Below are positions 16,891-18,808 of a stretch of DNA of 18,808 nucleotides, piece by piece. Position 1 is the stretch's first letter, and each line of letters begins with the position of its first letter. Both the position numbers and the translations under genes were made by a program. Source of the stretch: Verrucomicrobiota bacterium (GTDB lineage Bacteria > Verrucomicrobiota > Verrucomicrobiia > Opitutales > Intestinicryptomonadaceae); contig QALA01000037.1 of NCBI GenBank assembly GCA_003343565.1, positions 1-18,808 of the forward strand, read 5' to 3'. The notes under the pieces were generated by a model. The model ran no database searches and had not been told where the DNA came from. It saw only the letters and a list, made by a program, of their open reading frames with translations.

Positions 16891-17186
16891 GGCAGGTGGG
16901 AATGCGCGTAGAATTTCGCCATTTCGGCAACTGCGGGTAGGTATTTATAGTTGGGCTGAAAACATCGCGTATTGCGTCTGTCGCGCCGCCGCCCGCAAAG
17001 CGGGTTGTGTTGTTCGTGGCGGTTATGTTAGGTTTTGCTCCGTGCGCGTGCGCGGCGTACGCGCACAGGGCATAGGTATGGCGCGAAGCGGAGCATAGCG
17101 CGAAGCGAGGCAGAGCGTTAGGAATGCTTTATATATGCAATAAATAATTTGAAGGAGGGGAGAGGAGAGGGTGCGTTTATTGGTAG

Positions 17187-17261
17187 CCTTTTATTTATGT
17201 TAATTCCTTGACTATTTGAGAATATTGTATTTTTTTACTTTTGCTTGAAGGGAGTCAGATT
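17187..17261 (+). promoter_or_regulatory. Promoter/leader of second tandem PEP-CTERM gene
   Basis: Closely matches 15101-15175: CCTTTTATTT, then GTTAATTCCTTGACTATTTG, GAAT, and TATTTT at the same 14-base distance from TTGACT (17208-17213). AAGGGAG (17248-17254) is the ribosome site. Conservation of the leader shows that the duplication carried its own promoter. Confidence 0.5.
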
Positions 17262-18808
17262 ATGAAGAAGTTTGCGCCTATTAAGTTGTTGAGCGTTTTT
17301 ACAACGCTTGTTTTTGCCGCGTCTGCCTTTGCCGCCGATTGGGTTTACGACTATTCGCAAGGAAGAAACGTTCAGTGGAGCGCAGCTTTGGGAACCTCCG
17401 AGAGCGCCGGATATTGGTACGACAGCGCGGATCCTTCCAATTACATCATGGGCTCCTATTCCGAGACGGACTCCTTTTTTGTAGGCGACGAAACCGGAAC
17501 GGGAAATGTCACTATCGTCTTGGATACCGACGTCACAATCGGTTCGCTCACTCTCTCCGGCAAGGACTGGAATAATTCCGCGACAATTACGTCCAATAAT
17601 TACTCGCAAAGCCTGACGATTTTGGGCGACCTCGTCCGCGCGGAGAGCGCGCAAATGGCCTTCGTTGACGGTCTGAACGTTTTGACGGTTGGCGGAAACG
17701 TGATTCTCGGCAGAAGCAATATCCGCTTTAGAGACAAGAAGGTAGTCATAGAGGGAGACATCGTGGGCAATGCGCTGAACGGCTCGGTTTCCAATGTTTA
17801 TGCTATGCCCGGTTATGGGACGCCTTCAAAGACTCTTGAAGAGGGATTGGCCAATCCCGACATGGTTGTAGGGGGCGTGCTGCGAAGCGAAAATATAGCG
17901 TTGGTGCTCTATTCGATGGCCGATTCGTCGCGCGACACTTACATTCAGGTCGGCGGAATCAGCGGAAATGCGGGCGTAAGGCGCGAGGCTCCCGGCGCCA
18001 TTACCACTGTGGCGAACACGACATCGTACTTTGTATTTACCAATTCGCAAGATTACTCGACTTCGGGCGCGATGAGCGAAGTCAACAATAACTATTGGCT
18101 TTCGCAGCACGGGAAAATGGCTTTGGTGATGAACGGGACGGCCTCGCAGGAATTTACCGGAAACGCGCTTTGTTTTCAGGGCGGAGTCAAGGTTTTGAGC
18201 GGCTCGTTAAAAATGGCGTTCAACCAAAATGCGAACAACTATTCCCATATGCGCACGAACAGCAGGGATAATCCCGATAATCCCATCACGGTGACCTACA
18301 TGACGCAGGAGGGGGGCTCGACGCGCACGACCTACTCCCACGGGGATCTCGAAATTTCCGGCGGCGAATTTTCCTCTTCCGCAAACGCGGGCTACGGGTC
18401 GTTCAGGTTTACGAATATAAAATATTCGGGCGGAACAATCACTCTGCGTTTAGACGGAGCGACTTCTATGGATTCGATAGATTTGACGACGTATTACGGC
18501 AGGGTTTCCGATTTGTCGAGCGGCGAGGAAGTCATCATTTGGGAGACGTATTCGGGCGGCACGATAACGCGCACGGAGGGAGCCGGAAAGATAACGTTCA
18601 ATTTTACTGGCGACCTCGTGTGGCTTGTTGACTATGAGGCTGAGGGCAAACAGGGCGTCAAGGTAATTGCTTGGGACGCCCTGCCGCAAGAGCTTACCGC
18701 AGACGACTTTACTGCGAACCGCTATTCTTCTTCCGGAGACGACTACATGGCGCAGTTCGCCTTGTACGACGACGGCTTGTACGTCTATTACACGGCAGTG
18801 CCGGAACC
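17262..18808 (+). CDS. PEP-CTERM sorting domain protein (tandem copy 2, cut by window edge)
   Basis: An open frame of 515 codons plus two bases runs to the window end, where it stops inside the VPEP motif. Residues 1-24 are a signal peptide (MKKFAPIKLLSVFTTLVFAA, then SAFA). The mature part follows tandem copy 1 almost residue by residue: QWSAALGTSES, GYWYDSADPSNYIMGSYSET, SQHGKMALVMNGTASQEF, YMTQEGGSTRTTYSHGDLEI and ATSMDSIDLTTYYGRV. It differs by a short insertion in NSRDNPDNPITV, made by a tandem duplication of GATAATCCC (18267-18284), and by a shorter residue stretch after VGDE. Its last 80 bases are identical to 16637-16716. The hydrophobic helix and arginine tail should follow just outside the window. 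Function unknown; surface protein inferred. Confidence 0.93.
   Translation, partial: MKKFAPIKLLSVFTTLVFAASAFAADWVYDYSQGRNVQWSAALGTSESAGYWYDSADPSNYIMGSYSETDSFFVGDETGTGNVTIVLDTDVTIGSLTLSGKDWNNSATITSNNYSQSLTILGDLVRAESAQMAFVDGLNVLTVGGNVILGRSNIRFRDKKVVIEGDIVGNALNGSVSNVYAMPGYGTPSKTLEEGLANPDMVVGGVLRSENIALVLYSMADSSRDTYIQVGGISGNAGVRREAPGAITTVANTTSYFVFTNSQDYSTSGAMSEVNNNYWLSQHGKMALVMNGTASQEFTGNALCFQGGVKVLSGSLKMAFNQNANNYSHMRTNSRDNPDNPITVTYMTQEGGSTRTTYSHGDLEISGGEFSSSANAGYGSFRFTNIKYSGGTITLRLDGATSMDSIDLTTYYGRVSDLSSGEEVIIWETYSGGTITRTEGAGKITFNFTGDLVWLVDYEAEGKQGVKVIAWDALPQELTADDFTANRYSSSGDDYMAQFALYDDGLYVYYTAVPE
18267..18284 (+). repeat. Perfect 9-bp tandem duplication inside tandem copy 2
   Basis: GATAATCCC occurs twice back to back (18267-18275 and 18276-18284). 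It adds the DNP-DNP residues that are missing from tandem copy 1, so it arose after the two genes separated or was lost from the other. Confidence 0.8.

Larger units (their letters stand above)
16793..17261. other. Spacer between the tandem PEP-CTERM genes
   Basis: A 469-base gap with no gene. From left to right: three short AGCGTCGAA/AGCGTAGAA repeats (16793-16842), a strong terminator (16847-16890), a hairpin CCCGC-AAA-GCGGG (16992-17004), an 8-bp stem GTGCGCGT/ACGCGCAC (17042-17066) nested near GCTCCG (17037) and CGGAGC (17089), a 21-base polypurine run (17151-17171), and the duplicated leader of the second gene (from about 17187). Confidence 0.6.

Overview
The window is an 18.8 kb stretch of GC-rich bacterial chromosome. 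It combines housekeeping genes (a DegT/DnrJ-type aminotransferase, menG/ubiE, a ClpX-like AAA+ ATPase, an HU/IHF-type protein, hisS, dnaK, groES, groEL) with three secreted proteins that carry C-terminal VPEP sorting tails. Large PEP-CTERM surface proteins next to a single groESL and a ClpX-like ATPase of this type fit a Gram-negative, exosortase-bearing lineage. I favour Verrucomicrobiota, possibly Opitutae-like. That is inference from gene content, because the window holds no rRNA or other decisive marker.

Layout: (1) 1-1476, minus strand: a PEP-CTERM secreted protein whose last residues run off the left edge. (2) 1477-2688: about 1.2 kb without a convincing gene, holding a pyrimidine-rich tract, a degenerate 6-bp repeat array and a 12-bp repeat array. 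(3) 2689-3867, minus: a PLP-dependent sugar-type aminotransferase. (4) 3868-4468: a gap with an imperfect duplication of the 3' end of menG and a strong hairpin. (5) 4469-6828, minus: a ClpX-like ATPase followed by menG/ubiE, joined by an ATGA start/stop overlap. (6) 6829-7054: a divergent promoter region with repeated AT-rich motifs. (7) 7055-9766, plus: HU-like gene, hisS and a secreted coiled-coil protein of unknown function, tightly packed. (8) 9767-10970: about 1.2 kb of non-coding DNA with two imperfect copies of a roughly 280-bp direct repeat. (9) 10971-15047, plus: dnaK, then groES-groEL, with hairpins after dnaK and a good terminator after groEL. (10) 15176 to the right edge, plus: two tandem, closely related PEP-CTERM proteins whose leaders are also duplicated; the second runs off the window inside its VPEP motif.

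How the genes fit together: the centre is protein quality control (ClpX-like unfoldase, DnaK, GroES/GroEL) plus translation (HisRS) and nucleoid structure. The edges are cell-surface genes. All three PEP-CTERM proteins share one plan: signal peptide, a W-Y-rich start, a glycine/serine-rich beta body resembling autotransporter-associated repeats, VPEP, a hydrophobic helix and, where it is visible, an arginine-rich tail. No exosortase, clpP, dnaJ or grpE is present here. I saw no CRISPR array, transposase or tRNA. The most unusual content is the non-coding repeat structure, the tandem surface-protein duplication with a perfectly identical 3' segment, and the ClpX-like protein that lacks a zinc domain but has an extra C-terminal region.
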